Assembly: GCF_023278565.1 (NCBI RefSeq)
Contig: NC_064680.1
Coordinates: 4,898,001-4,962,000, forward strand
DNA length: 64,000 nucleotides
Origin: Colletotrichum lupini
Lineage: Eukaryota > Ascomycota > Sordariomycetes > Glomerellales > Glomerellaceae
Direction of reading: 5' to 3'
Shown in pieces: positions 1-12,026 of the stretch. The translations under genes were made by a program, and so were the position numbers. Every line of letters starts with the position of its first letter. Position 1 is the stretch's first letter. The notes beneath the pieces are model-generated. The model was not told where the DNA came from, ran no database searches, and saw only the letters and a list, made by a program, of their open reading frames with translations.

Positions 1-239
1 ATAACGACGTTAATAACTTTATTATTAATATTAAAAAAAGATATTATATAATAATTTTAGGAACTAAAGTTCTATAAAGGGAGAGTAATTATAATAAATT
101 CGGGATATAGTTAGTAATAAAATATTAATAACTTAGTAATTAGTATACGGATCGTATTATAAAAGAACTTTTAAAAGAATAAAGCTTATATAAAGGACTC
201 TATAAGCTTTAGTTTTATAATAGACCTATACTAATATTA

Positions 240-826
240 TAGCCTCGCTAGTTGAGTACTTATAGCCTAATCTTTTATAATTAATAACTCGTCGACCCTT
301 AGGGCTTTTTTAATAATTAAAAGTTATTTAATCCTATAAGTATTATACTAAACGACCCCGAGTTATAAAAAGATTACTTTGATAAATATTATATTTATAA
401 TATTAACTTACGGAAAATAAATAAATATATTATAATGAACGTTACCCTTATTAACGCCCTTTTAATATAATAAGATAATATAAATAAGCTTAAACTTAAT
501 AATATAATTAAGAACTTAAAAAGAGCGTAGTTAAGTATATTAAATAGAAATATTAAGGAGAGGTTATTATTAAATAAAATAAAAAGAGAAAGTAAGAGGT
601 AGTATTTAATTATTGAAAAAGTAATTTATATATTATTATAATAGGGTTATTAATATTTTAAGTTTAGTTAGTATTAATAATTAATAATAGCTATACTAGC
701 TATAGCTAGTTATTATTAGTTATAAAGTCTTATTAAAGTACGTAATAAGAACTTTTAATAAACTAGCTTGTTTATAAAAGTAAAGATGGCCCTTAATAAG
801 GCGGACCGGACCCTAAAAGGGTAAGC
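240..826 (+). repeat. Dispersed repeat, family C, copy 1
   Basis: This repeat ends in a conserved GC island around 790-826, with GGCGGACCGGACCCT followed by a short A run and GGGT. The same terminal island and the several hundred bases before it recur at about 39990-40470 (+), 43118-43700 (-) and 56440-56877 (+). All copies are heavily TA-mutated and without ORFs, so the class of the parent element cannot be told. The 5' limit is approximate. Confidence 0.6.
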
Positions 827-1821
827 AAACTATATACTATATTAATTTATAATTTCTATTAATTATTATAGGTATTAATTATATAAGCAATACTACTTAC
901 GTAAGCTTACGTCAGTAATAGAAAGTACTAAAAGGTAACTAAATAAGCTAGAATTCTCTCTAGACGGAATTACGTACCACGATTACGTCTTTACTTACGT
1001 ATACGCTTATTAATTATATTATAATTAATAAGCTATGGAATATTCTAGTAGGTGGTTTTTATACCTATATATAAGCGTCTATTCACCTATCTTAACCTTT
1101 CGTTAAGTAAGTAACTTCTTATATAATAATTTAACTATATTACTCTCTTTATTATATAAACCTCTTTTATATATACATTTTCCCTTATATTTATATATTC
1201 TTATTCTTATATAAATATTTACTTTCTATATTCTTTTAAAAGAATATCCCGCATAACCTCGTTAAAGCTATACGTACTAGAAAATCTAATTAAGGCTACC
1301 TAATATACTTAATTTTAAGTACTATTTTATATCTTAACGTACTCCTTAATTAAAGAAATAAACTTAATAAAAAATAATAGATTTAATAAAAGAATACGGT
1401 TATTTAAGTTTAATAAGTCTTAGACGTTTTTTAACTAAGCCTTAATTTATAAAATAAAGTACTATTTTAGCTAGTCTCGTTAGTAATTAAGCTTTTACTT
1501 AGGAATATTAGTAGTCTTTTTAAAACATATTAATTTGTTTAGGAGTAAGGTTAATAAATATAATAGAGGTTAAATAATATTATAAAAAAGGATATAGTAA
1601 ACTATAATCCCTAGAAAATAACTTTTTAATAGAGGTATATAGGTCTAAATTAGAGCTAAGTTTATAATTATTATATAGTTATTATAAGGGTATTAATATA
1701 AATAAAAAGAATAGTTATTTATTAAAAATAAGAAATAGGTATAAAGCTCGCTCTAATATAGAGGGTATAAGGAAAGTAGGCTTTAGTAATTATATAACCG
1801 AGGTTATATAACGTATAATAA

Positions 1822-2892
1822 CCCCCTAATAGAGCAATCCGCTAGGGCCGTACCGTATATTACGTATTAAGGAAAACTAAGTAAATTGCGCTCTATACCT
1901 AATTACTAATTAAAATAGTAGTTAACTAACTCGACCGTTATCTCTTTTTTATTAATAATTCTTAACTTTCTGCTACGTAAAGTCCTCTAAGTTCTAGTTA
2001 TTTAGAGGGCGAGCTATATTTATTTTAATATATATAAAACCTCTTAGTACTAGCTTACGTAAGTAGTTAGATCTTATATTATATATTCTTTTTTATTAAA
2101 AGTTAAGAGACCTTTTATATATTGTCTTATATTTATAATATAGTTTATATTAAAGGGATTTCTAGTTTTATAAAGCATAATTTCTAAGTTAATATTAATA
2201 TATTAAATTTTAACGTCCGTATTAGCCTAGCTATTTATAGTATTCGTACTATTACTTAGCTAAATTCCGTATTATTAAAAAGTACTATACTACTCCTTAA
2301 GTATACTTATACTAACTACGATAGCTAGGGCGTCGAGGGGGCCTAATCTATCGAGCCCTAGAGGCGGGGACCTATCGAGGGGTATTTTTAGTTCTTAACG
2401 AGTAGTAGTTTATATATTAATAAGTTCGTTTAATAAGTTTATTTAATAGATTTATTTAGTTTAAATAGAGCTTTAAATAATATTAAAAATAATAAGGATA
2501 AAAAGAATATTTATAAGCTCTAGTATAAGTAGCTAAATATTAGCCCTTTTAGCCCTTTTTTAAAAAACCTCTACGTCGCTATTAAAGTTTAGAACCTTTA
2601 TAGTTAAGGGCCGCTTCTAACCTTTATAGCCGACCTCTATTATCGACTTTTTTAGCTAGTATTACTACGTAAATATATTACTTAACTTATTATTAATAAG
2701 TAAAAGGGTAACTTACTTATCCTAAATTATATAATAGTTTTTATATCGAAATTATTATATTATGTTAAGTACGTACTTAGGGTATATTACGTATATTATA
2801 TAGTTAAAAAGTATATTATATCGTAAGATTTTTTTAAAAGCGTGATCTTATTAAGGTCGATCTTTTGCGCTTATAAAGCCGGAAAAAAACCA
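1822..2892 (+). mobile_element. ~1.1-kb ORF-less element, copy a
   Basis: The copy begins with a C run, then a degenerate form of the GGAGCAATCCGCCGGGGCC start motif, and ends at a CTTATAAAGCCGGAAAAAAACCA motif. It is flanked by an 18-bp target duplication (1804-1821 and 2893-2910) that differs at one C/T position, a RIP-type change. It shares its whole length with the copies at 36153, 38630, 40777, 41910, 43742, 48762, 54034 and 54337. No ORF survives. Confidence 0.8.
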
Positions 2893-3187
2893 TTATATAA
2901 TGTATAATAAGGTTCTAAATAGTTAAAGCTATTACGATAATATTATTATTAATAATCCGTAGTTATAAACTTTATAAAAAGAAAAGATAAAAAAGAAAAA
3001 AGTAATTTAAAACAATAGTTTATTAAAATAGTATAAGTATTTACTAATACTGTATATTAATATTATAAAAGTAATATTAAGAACTGCCCGAGTAGCTAGT
3101 AAAAGTAAAATATAAAAGTAAATAATCGATATTAAGAACTACCTAAGTAACTAGTAAAAGTAGAAAATACAAATAAATATTAATATT

Positions 3188-3294
3188 ATATTTGTTTTTA
3201 TATTCTGCCTTTACTAGCTACTCGGGCGGTTCTTAATATCGATTATATAATATCAATATATAATATTAATTTATACTCTTACTATTTTAATAGA
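3188..3294 (-). mobile_element. SINE-like short element, RIP-mutated copy
   Basis: Read on the minus strand, it runs from GTCTATT through a CCGCCCGAGTAGCTAGTAAAGGC-like core to an A-rich tail. The sequence matches the better-preserved copies at 3397-3500 and 42815-42917. Its 5' end was the target of the adjacent 1.1-kb element. Confidence 0.6.
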
Positions 3295-3299
3295 CTATA

Positions 3300-4517
3300 T
3301 AGTAGTTTTTTTCCGGCTTTATAAGCGTAAAAGATCGACCTTAACGGAATTACGCTTTTAAAAGAAATTATATAATATAATATACTTTTAAATTATTTGT
3401 TTTGGTATTCTGCCTTTGCTAGTTGCTCGGGCGGTTCTCGATATCGTTTATACAGTATTAATATATAGTATTAATAAATACTCCCACTATCTCAATAGAC
3501 TATACTTTTTAATTATATAATATATATAATATGCCCTAAGTACGTACTTAACGTAATATAGTAATTTTAATATAAAAGCTATTATATAATTTAGGATAGG
3601 TAAGCTGCCCTATAGTAGCGCCGGCCGGAAAGGTTAATAATAAAAGTTAATTATAATAATTAGCTATAATAATCGGCTATAATAATTAAAAATAGCCCTT
3701 AACTATAGAGGTTTTAAACTTTAATAGTAACGTAGAGGTTTTTTAAAAAAGGGCTAAATAGGTTAATATTTACTACTCTTTATATTAAAGCTTATAAAAA
3801 TTCTTTTTATCCTTATCGTTTTTAATATCGCCCAAAACTCTATTTAAACTAAATAAATCTACTAAATAAATTTACTAAATAAATCCACTAAATAAACTTA
3901 TTAATATATAAACTATTACTTTAATAAGAACCTACTCTACTCTTAGTATATAGTTAGTAATTAATAAGTTAAAAATACCCGTTAATGAGTCTACCCCTCT
4001 CGGGCTAGGCACCCTTTTTAGCTAGTTTAATACTATAGCTATTATAATTAATATAAATATACTTAAAAAGTAATAAAGTACTTTTTAATAGTACGGAATT
4101 TAGTTAAATAATATTATAAATACTATAAATAGCTAGGTTAGTACGGATATTAGGATCTAATATATTAATATTAACTTAGTTATAATAATTATAATAAATA
4201 AGTTAAAAATATATAAAGTTAAAATAATAAGTTAGTATTTTAAATAGTTTTTATAATACCCCCTAGGTAGTAATAATATTTATATAAAAGAAGAGATTAT
4301 ATTAAACCTAATTACTTATATAAGCTAGTACTAAGAGGTTTTATATATATTAAAATAAGTAAAGCTCGCCCTATAAGTAGTTAGAACTTAGGAGGACTTT
4401 ATATAGTAAAAGGTTAGGAGCTATTTTAATTAATAGTTAAGTATAGTGCGCAATATACCTAGTTTTCCTTAATACGTAATATATAGTACGGCCCCGGTAG
4501 ATTACTCCGTCGGGGGG
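3300..4517 (-). mobile_element. ~1.1-kb ORF-less element, copy b (carries a SINE-like insertion)
   Basis: Inverted copy that starts with TAGTAGTTTTTTTCCGGC and ends at GGGGGG. Flanks: 3286-3299 and 4518-4531 are a 14-bp duplication allowing C/T differences, and the left flank is the end of a SINE-like copy. A second SINE-like copy (3397-3500) is inserted within it, so insertion went SINE, then 1.1-kb element, then SINE again. Confidence 0.75.
3397..3500 (-). mobile_element. SINE-like short element with 16-bp target duplication
   Basis: A 104-bp insertion inside the 1.1-kb element at 3300-4517. The flanks 3381-3396 and 3501-3516 are near-identical 16-bp copies of host-element sequence. On the minus strand the element ends in an AAAACAA tail, as expected for reverse-transcribed short retroposons. 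Its core, GAGAACCGCCCGAGCAAC on the minus strand, recurs in every copy. The reverse complement contains GGTTCTCGA, which weakly resembles a Pol III B box (GGTTCGANNCC), but on the strand opposite to the A-tail. Confidence 0.7.
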
Positions 4518-4554
4518 CTCGATAGACTATATTAATATTATATATTAATATTAT

Positions 4555-4735
4555 ATAAATAATATTAAAAACTACCTAAGTAATTAATAAAAATAAAAAA
4601 TAAAAATAAATTAAGAAAATAATATTAAAAAATAAAATAAGAACTATATCTCTTAATTTTATATATTACTTTTATATAAATAATATTAAAAACCGCCCGA
4701 ATAGCTAGTGAAAGTAGAATATAAAAACAAATATT
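4555..4735 (+). repeat. Two partial SINE-like copies in tandem
   Basis: Two direct copies (about 4557-4612 and 4677-4735) of the 3' half of the SINE-like element, each ending in an A-rich tail. The second keeps the CCGCCCGA core. Both are TA-degraded. Confidence 0.5.
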
Positions 4736-5141
4736 TAAAATGAATCATTAGAATATAAAAGGCGAGGTAAATAGCTGAGCCAGCCGGGTTAATAGATGTT
4801 CCTATGTCCGCTAGATCGCTATATAAAGGAGTAACTAATCAAGGTAAAGTAGGGCCGGAAAGTAACTGACTCGTGCTATCAGATGCGGGGTTTCGAAATA
4901 AACTAAAGTCGACCGCCTCGTCTTGATCGTCCGTGCAAAGTCATTATGGAGGGGGGCCTTACAAGCATTCCCCCTCGTGAAGACAAAGGAGGAATTGACA
5001 TTTGTTTCAAAAGCCTTGCAGCTACGGTAATCATGCTCTACCAGGAGCCTCGGTCTGGGTATACCAGTCACCATCTTCATCATTCTTAGCCACCCTTTGG
5101 ACACTTCATCGTCCAACTGCTTCCCTCAACTGAACAACATC

Positions 5142-6037
5142 ATGGTCAATTATTGGGCAATTATCGCATTTGGACTCTGGTCTATGATTGCGGCTTCACC
5201 AATCAAACCAAGCGCTACGACCTCAATTGCCCCAAGATCCGGTTCTTCTAACACCGGCCGATGCTCATCAGATTGCGGCAAACGCAATTTTATTTTCACG
5301 TAGGCACCTAGAATCAGAAACTAGAGACGCTGTAGCCCCGTCACTCCCCTACACATACTGACACAATCGCTTTATAGAGGTCTGCCTTGGAATCATCCTG
5401 CTGTCGCAGCAAGTGGATATACCCCCAAGCAGGTGGAGGCCGGCATCCGGGCAGACATGGCAGCAATTATAAAGGCCGGCTATAACATCAAGGGTTTACT
5501 ACTTTCCTATTACTGTGCTTCCATACACTAATTCGATCGTAGCTGTTCTTCTTGGTCCTGAAGATGGCTTGGACTTTCTTTCTGATGAACTGAAGGGTGT
5601 GGACTGGATCGGAACGGGTGTTGGTTTCGGGGTTCGGGGGAATCCGACGCCAGTGATCACGCGCCGTCTCATGAGTTTGCTTTTCCTCTGGGTTAGGCAT
5701 TGTGTTGTGTACTAACTTGCTAAACCTATAGATATTGTGCAACTATATCGCGATGAAGTGCCTCGGGCTAGGATTCTATTCAACTATTCCCCTATCACGT
5801 CTCTCTGGTCAATTCAACAGTACTACCCACTCTCTGCAGAATGCTCAAACACCAACGGAACTGATATGGTAGGACAATCACCCACGATCTGATGTTTTTC
5901 TAACTTACCAGAGAAAAAGGGTATTGCGATCCGTTGTCGTGCCTGCTCTCCTTCGGCTTAGCAGTGGGGGATTTAAGGGGACGACACTGTCCCAGAGATG
6001 GTCTAAGGACTACATCGTTTTTCGCTGTGTAAAATGA
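5142..6037 (+). CDS. Small conserved fungal protein with GFGVRG motif, five exons
   Basis: The phase-consistent model is 5142-5299, 5379 region (exon 5378-5493), 5543-5674, 5732-5868, 5912-6037. Intron 5675-5731 has a CTAAC branch site. The core reads GLPWNHPAVAASGYTPKQVE, then a GPEDGLDFL segment, then GTGVGFGVRG, then a VQLYRDEVP segment and NYSPITSLW. I recall this order from a family of short uncharacterised proteins of fungi and bacteria with no known function. The first exon gives a hydrophobic, signal-like N-terminus that the family core does not usually need, so exon 1 may be wrong or a fusion. The last exon's frame is also uncertain: a neighbouring frame reads GYCDPLSC. No clear neighbour relation. 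Confidence 0.5.
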
Positions 6038-6400
6038 ATAGTATGTTGACGTTGTGTTGGGAAATTCTCTAGTAGCTGTAATTTCTGGGCTACAGATTGA
6101 GCCAAAATAATTGAAAATCCGAAATCGAGCAAGGTTGTATCAATGGGCATGAATGTGTATTCAGAGCCTTGCGCACCCCAATCCGCTAGGTTCGGGCTGC
6201 ATCTTTCTCCGGATTCCCTTCGCGCATCGAATTTTACTGGAAAGAAGCATGGGTTGTCTAAACGAACTTCGTGTTCTTCCTGTGTGACCAATAGAGAACT
6301 ACGAAGAGCTCAGTGTCAGGTGTCTTAGCCCAGAAAAACACGAAAAAAGTTACAGAGTGTCGATTCACCATGGCCACAGATATGACTGGCAAGACAAGAA
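6010..6400 (-). pseudogene. Possible frameshifted small ORF, unrecognised
   Basis: Two overlapping minus-strand frames carry protein-like sequence that would join by a frameshift near 6260-6290: one ends with TPDTELFVVLYWSH, the other continues with VRLDNPCFFPVKFDARR and ADWGAQGSEYTFM. I see no intron with GT and AG at the junction. It may be a decayed small gene or chance. I do not recognise a family. Confidence 0.2.
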
Positions 6401-8154
6401 AACGTCGATACAACTGCCAGCGTCGCCACTGGGGAACAAGAGGTATCGAGTTATGAGTATGCGGAAGCCTATATACATCTGACGATCGTATATATAGCAA
6501 TGCTTGAAGGCTTCGACTGTGGCCGCTTGAAAGGTCTAGCATTGTATTGATACATAGATGCCCAGCCCGGCAAAGGCGTCAGCATCTGGACCTGGGCAGC
6601 ATTATCCTGATTGAATAACGCGCACTGAAGTGAATTGGGAGCCACCGAGAATTATGAAAGATATCCGCTGTTGCTAAGGAGACACATACATAAGTAGGCA
6701 GTCGTGACAGCTAGCACACATACTTTCTTCGAGGATCAAGGAAAATTTTGAAACTGATAGGATCTAGACAATATCCATAGTACGAGTGCCTAGTCGGTTG
6801 GCTACATCTTACTCTATGAGGATGACTATAAGTAAGAGGAGACTAGGTCATGTTCTTTTCCTAATAAAGGCGAGTCGATACCGCTGCTTATTGGTCTTTG
6901 TGTATTGATTGACCCCGTAGGCCTTGTGACGGCGTATTCATATAGCTCAAAACCTGCTGAATAGGCCTGCGGGCAACATTGCGACGCTTCACTTTTGCTT
7001 CTCGGGGCCAATTGTGAAGAGTAGGGGCTTGGCGGATCAGGTGATCAAACCAAGACCCTGGCAGTGAAGCTACCTTTGTTAGCGTGCTTGGGTAACCCAG
7101 CCTGTACATACTACGTACGGAAAATACTTCCCCTAGGCGCTCAGACACTTCGACCGGACGATGGCGGCCATCGTCGCAAAGGACAAAGTTACCTATCGTG
7201 ACTGCATGGTTCCCCCGGGTACCCCAGGCGTCCGTAACTCCGCCTGTTGATAGTTGTGGGGTCTATGGCAGGGGGGTGCAAGCCATCTTATCAAAAACAG
7301 CCCCAGATGCTCACCTGCATGTACTCCGTACTCCGTACGAATATATATATCCGTGTCGTCTGACAGCGACTGATTGTACAGCCATCTCTCTCATGGCAAG
7401 CTTGAAGAAGCATATCAATTCAAGTGCTGGATGAGCACTACACTATTTTATCAAAACTGTATCCTCGTATTTGTGACTCACAAAGAATTTATTTTCTTCG
7501 ATAACAAGGTACTCAGACAGCGACTGATTGCTGATCCGTATCGACCAGGGCTAGACAGCTGGGCTGACGTAGCACTCTATCTGGGAAGCGTGCCAAGTGC
7601 TAGGATGATTCAAGAAATGAACGCCGGACGCGGGGTGCAACCAATTATACAAGCCCAAATTTAACTAGTATGGGGCCAAGAATCTTGGTCCCTGTTCCCT
7701 TATCATCTATGTACATACTGTAGGCCCTGTCGCGATACGACATGGAAGAGGATTCCGTGCTATTTTCTAGGCAACGTCGGTGTTGGACTGTTTGTGCCGT
7801 TGCCAACCCACTTTGCCGTTCCCTTCGCTTTACAGGTATGCCTTGGCCGGTGTGGAGCTAGTCTGTGTCTGGAGTCTCGGTTTCTGGAGATACCAACCAT
7901 TCAGCCCGATAACAGTCGACAAGCCTATTGTTGCTAGTCGTTTAACAAAAGCGACATCTTTCCCACTCATCCTGACGCTGATCTTCTTCCTCACTCCCCT
8001 TTCCTTCGTTCCGCAAAGCCTGCCAGACTTCATGTGTCGCAAACTTTACATGCTGCTGTGATTGAATCTTTTAATCCCACCCGTTCTTGGTTCATTCTTG
8101 TGGTACCGCTTAACGGCTGCGGCCTTCATTCCCCTTTCATCCGGTGCTACCACA
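6400..8154. other. Intergenic, no supported gene; CT-rich leader before the permease
   Basis: Short frames here have no recognisable content and no coherent splice sites. The ~200 bp before 8155 are rich in C/T runs (for example CTTCTTCCTCACTCCCC near 7982), typical of fungal promoters and leaders. A tandem TACTCCGTACTCCGTACG lies near 7322-7340. Confidence 0.6.
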
Positions 8155-9946
8155 ATGAAGGAGTCGCATACAGAGAAGCACCCGAGCTCCGGCGACGCAA
8201 TGACCGCCGAGCTCGGTAGCATCCGGAATGTCGACTCGGAAGACAAGATGGGTCACCTGCATCGGAGGCTCAACAATCGCCAAATCCAGCTCATCGCAGC
8301 AGGTGGATCCATTGGAACGGCACTCTTCATTAGCATCGGCGGTGGTCTCGCCAAAGGTGGTCCCGGCAGCTTGCTGATTGCTTACACCATTTACACCCTG
8401 ATTCTCGCTCTCGTCAACAATTCTGTTGCTGAGATGAACACGTATATGCCCGTCGCAGGTGGCTTTGTCCGTCTCGCTGGGTATTGGGTCGATGACGCAC
8501 TTGGATTTCTTGCTGGATGGAACTTTTTCCTCTACGAAGCCATCTTGATTCCCTTTGAGATTACTGCTCTCAACATCGTCATTTCGTTTTGGAGTGACGA
8601 GGTCGTTAAACCAGGACCGACAGCGGGGATTTGTGCTGCTGTGATCATTCTTTATGGGTAAGAAAAACGTTCTAATTTGCAGGCCCCCTCTGCTTCTATC
8701 TCTTACCCCCTTTTATGAAGGGGAGACCTGCTGAAAACATAAACGCAATGTAACACTTACCTTTGTCCACAGGTTGATCAACGTTCTAGCGGTACGGGGT
8801 TATGGCGAAGCTGAGTTCTGGCTTTCCGGAGGCAAGCTGATATTGATCTTCATGCTTTTCGCTTTCACATTTGTGACTATGGTCGGCGGCAACCCTCAAC
8901 GTGATGCATACGGCTTCCGCCACTTTACAAACCCCGGCTCATTTGCAACATATCTATCGGGCGGCGACCTGGGTCGTTTCGAAGGGTTTCTCGCCGCACT
9001 TTTCAGTGCCTCCTTCACCGTCGTCGGTCCTGAGTACATCTCCATGGTATCTGCTGAAGCCCAACGCCCAAGCATCTATATCAAATCAGCATTCATTACC
9101 GTCTACTACCGGTTCTGTATCTTCTTCATCATTGGCGCACTGGCTGTTGGCATCGTAGTTCCGTACAATCACCCGACCCTAGTCGATCTCTACTTTGGGG
9201 ACGGTGGTGGCGGTACTGCTGCGGCTTCTCCGTATGTGATTGCCATGGAGACCCTCGGTATTGGCGTGCTTCCTCACATCGTTAACGCACTCATCCTTAC
9301 ATCTATCTTCTCGGCTGGCAATACCTACACCTACTGTGCCACTAGAGCGCTCTACTCGCTATCCCTCGAAGGACGAGCGCCTCGTTTCCTACGTCGCTGT
9401 AACAAGAATGGAACTCCCATTTACTGTTTTGCCATTGTTATGCTATTCCCGATGCTGTCTTTCCTCCAAGTTAGCAGCAGTTCTGCCGTTGTTATTACGT
9501 GGCTGACTGCGCTTATCACGGGAGGCGGGCTGATCAGCTTCATCATCATGTCGATCACGTTTATCAACTATCATAAGGCCTGTGTCGCTCAGGGAGTTGA
9601 CCGCAAAACCCGACCCTACTATGGATATTTCCAGCCTTACGGTGCATATATTGCTTTGGGATTTCAGCTACTCATTCTCTTGGTGTACGGTTACTACGCG
9701 TTCCGCCCATGGTCAGTAGAGCTGTTCTTCCAGAGCTACACTATGCAGATACTAGCTGTCGTTCTGTTTTGTGGATGGAAGCTTTTTAAGAAGACCAGAT
9801 ACATAAGACCTCACGAGGTCGATCTTGTTTGGGAGCGGCCTTTGATCGAAGCCTATGAAGATTCCCTGGTTGATCCGCCAGTTGGCTTTTGGACTGAAAT
9901 GGCGCAAATGATTGGACTCAGAAGAAACAAAGTAGGCTTTCGTTAA
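8155..9946 (+). CDS. Amino-acid permease, YAT (yeast amino acid transporter) family
   Basis: Exons 8155-8657 and 8773-9946 join in phase (intron 8658-8772, GTAAGA to CACAG) and give 558 residues, the usual YAT size with about 12 membrane segments. A hydrophilic cytoplasmic N-terminus precedes the conserved entry to TM1 (LNNRQIQLIAAGGSIGTALF), and the C-terminus is hydrophilic. I also see the TM3-region AEMNTYMPVAGGF and the central GPEYISMVSAEAQRP motif characteristic of fungal amino-acid permeases. The family imports amino acids by proton symport across the plasma membrane. Substrate cannot be assigned; the closest general resemblance is to broad-specificity or proline-type permeases. Start chosen at 8155 because it has a CACAATG context; an upstream in-frame ATG at 8062 would add 31 residues of poor family fit. 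Confidence 0.92.
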
Positions 9947-11498
9947 TCCCTCTATGGACCAAGAGAAGCTGACATTGTAAGGTTTAATAACCCTCTCTCA
10001 CAACAAATTTCGTACAAGATACCTTAACGTACTAAGATCCCATATATTAATTCATTCATGCTTTTGCCATCGGCTTGGAAAAGCTTGTAGCACTTTGAGC
10101 TGATACTGATTGTGTCGTTCGCTATGCGCATGACTTTGCTCTACTGGCCTGCCACGCCTGATTGGCCGTGAGCCTGGAAAAGAGGGTGGCAGGGGATATT
10201 GCTCAGATGGAGCACAACCCAGAGACCACAAGATCCACAGAAACTGACTAGAATCTGAAAAGAGAATTGGCATAGAAAGACTCACCATTGCAGTTCTTAA
10301 GGACAAAGCAGAGTGCTGGCCGGAGAGTCCCACTTTACGTGGCCGTCATGAACTGTATAACAATCTTTCATCTGTTATTAAAGGCCATTAGACACTCCAA
10401 GCAGATTTGAAGGATGCGCGAGGTGGCTGCGATTCGAGATTCCCCTATCTGACCGCTTCCAAATCCCGATGTAAATGATGTCTATCTTGAGAGTCAGATC
10501 CACATTTCCAGGCTCTCAGCAGCACAGCGTACGCTGTAACTTGCTGCAAAACCAGGATCGAGACTTTGCGTCGCCACGATTATAACTGGGAAGCTTAGAA
10601 TTGAGATGAGCAAAAACTAGTGGCTGGTCATTCTCTACATATAAGGTATCGTTCATCGATGACGGCATCTACTACGTAAGTGATCACACAGCCGGCGCCG
10701 AGTAAAGCTTGCACATTCCCAGAGTGTATACGTACCTAGACAGCCCCAGGCAATACAAACAAAGAGGAGCTGGGACTTGATATTAGAAAGACCAATCGAC
10801 GAGAAGTACACGTTCACAAAACAAGCCTGTTCATCATCTATCTTCTTAATTTCCGCGGTATGATCAGTACTAGTCTGTGGATCAAATTGGGTTTATGACC
10901 TTCCATTTTCGCCCCCGAACTGCTACGCAGGATCCTCAATTTGTCGTACAGGCTCGCCAGAATTGTTTTAGCGCCATGTCGATTTTGGAGAGCAGGTTGG
11001 TGGAAGATAAGGTTATATTAAAGCCCGGCGACGATCCTAGATGGCTCGCCGGAAACATAGTCTTGGAACGGCAGTTGAGCTTGACGCCTGCGGGGAAATG
11101 GGTTAAATATGTCACAATTGAGGGGCCTTTCTCGGGCCAAGTATCTCTATTGGGCGCTCGGTGTCATACTCGCCGGGTGATTCAAATCCGGGACCTTTCC
11201 CATGTGCGTCGAATCACACCATCCAGGGATGCGAAGCGAGGCTAGCATTGTCGCCAGTCCACGGCACCGAAATCTGCAAATCAGCTTTTCCTTACGAAAA
11301 ACTACCTGGGACTCTTGCATTCAAGTCCGAGATGAGAGCCGAGCCCGCAAAACTGAAGAGGTATAAGAAGATGTCATTTTCACTCTTCCGAGTGGCGCTC
11401 ATAACCACACAACTTGGGGTCACTCCTCCTTCTTGTAGAGCATCGGTCAACATACACTGCCAATCATTGGAGAGAAACTTTGTCACAAACTTACCACC
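9947..11498. other. Intergenic; one weak unassigned reading frame
   Basis: No gene I can support. A frame at 10877-11245 reads AMSILESRLVEDKVILKPGD and later LTPAGKWVKYVTIEGPFSGQ, which looks somewhat protein-like. It has no recognisable domain and its 3' end runs into the leader of the metalloprotease-like gene. Confidence 0.4.
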
Positions 11499-12026
11499 AT
11501 GAAGCTGTCTCTTCTCATGACAGCTGCAACTTACGCCGCAGCTGTGCAGAGCGCAATCACTTGGAGCCTCGAGAAGGCCGCAAGCCCTACGGCGGATCAG
11601 ACAGACGCCTATAACAAAATCGAAGCTGCAATGCGTCTTGCTGTTGCCCGTCATTCTCGCCTCGGAAGCGCAACAAAGAACTTGCGCGTTTACTATACTC
11701 CTGGCGTACCAACTGCGGAGGCAAATTACAACGGCGACGTCAGATTTGGCTCAAACCGAGCATATATGAATGAGAGAACGGCCCTTCATGAGGTCTCTCA
11801 TACTCTGGGAGTTGGTCAAACTGCTGCGTTCGATCGGAAGTGCGCTGCTGGAGATTGGGCCACTGCGCTGCCATTACTACGGTCGTGGGATGGCTCAGGA
11901 GCAGTTATCAACTGTGGTGGTTCGCACATTTGGCCTTATGGGCTGAACTACGATACTGAGTGGAGTGAGACAAACGCCAACCGCCATGTCCAACTCATAA
12001 ATGCTATGATACGGGATGGCATGTAG
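11499..12026 (+). CDS. Small secreted metalloprotease-like protein (HExxHxxGxG)
   Basis: Intronless, 175 residues. Residues 1-18 form a signal peptide ending at an AVQSA cleavage-like site. The zinc-binding motif HEVSHTLGVG lies at 97-106, matching the HExxHxxG class: two histidine ligands plus the catalytic glutamate. A later histidine in GGSHIWPYGLNY (about 143) is a candidate third ligand. Two cysteines (about 114 and 139) could pair. The protein is far shorter than typical fungal metalloproteases, and in other organisms this fold-like segment is often attached to a lectin domain, absent here. Likely role: a secreted zinc hydrolase acting outside the cell, substrate unknown. It is convergent with the regulator at 12635-14515. 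The ATG context (ACCACCATG) is strong. Confidence 0.8.
   Translation: MKLSLLMTAATYAAAVQSAITWSLEKAASPTADQTDAYNKIEAAMRLAVARHSRLGSATKNLRVYYTPGVPTAEANYNGDVRFGSNRAYMNERTALHEVSHTLGVGQTAAFDRKCAAGDWATALPLLRSWDGSGAVINCGGSHIWPYGLNYDTEWSETNANRHVQLINAMIRDGM

Larger units (their letters stand above)
1..4740. repeat. RIP-degraded AT-rich repeat block (left)
   Basis: The DNA is almost entirely A/T with runs of TA dinucleotides and no usable reading frame, the pattern left by repeat-induced point mutation (C-to-T on both strands). It holds a copy of the repeat ending in the GGCGGACCGGACCCT island (about 240-826), one forward (1822-2892) and one inverted (3300-4517) copy of the ~1.1-kb element, and several SINE-like copies (3020-3500, 4555-4735). 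The stretch 840-1800 is of the same composition and I cannot assign it to a family. Normal composition resumes near 4745. Confidence 0.9.

Noticed and set aside
11160..11210. A tRNA-like B box (GATTCAAATCCGGGA)
   Set aside because: No matching A box, acceptor stem or anticodon arm can be folded around it.
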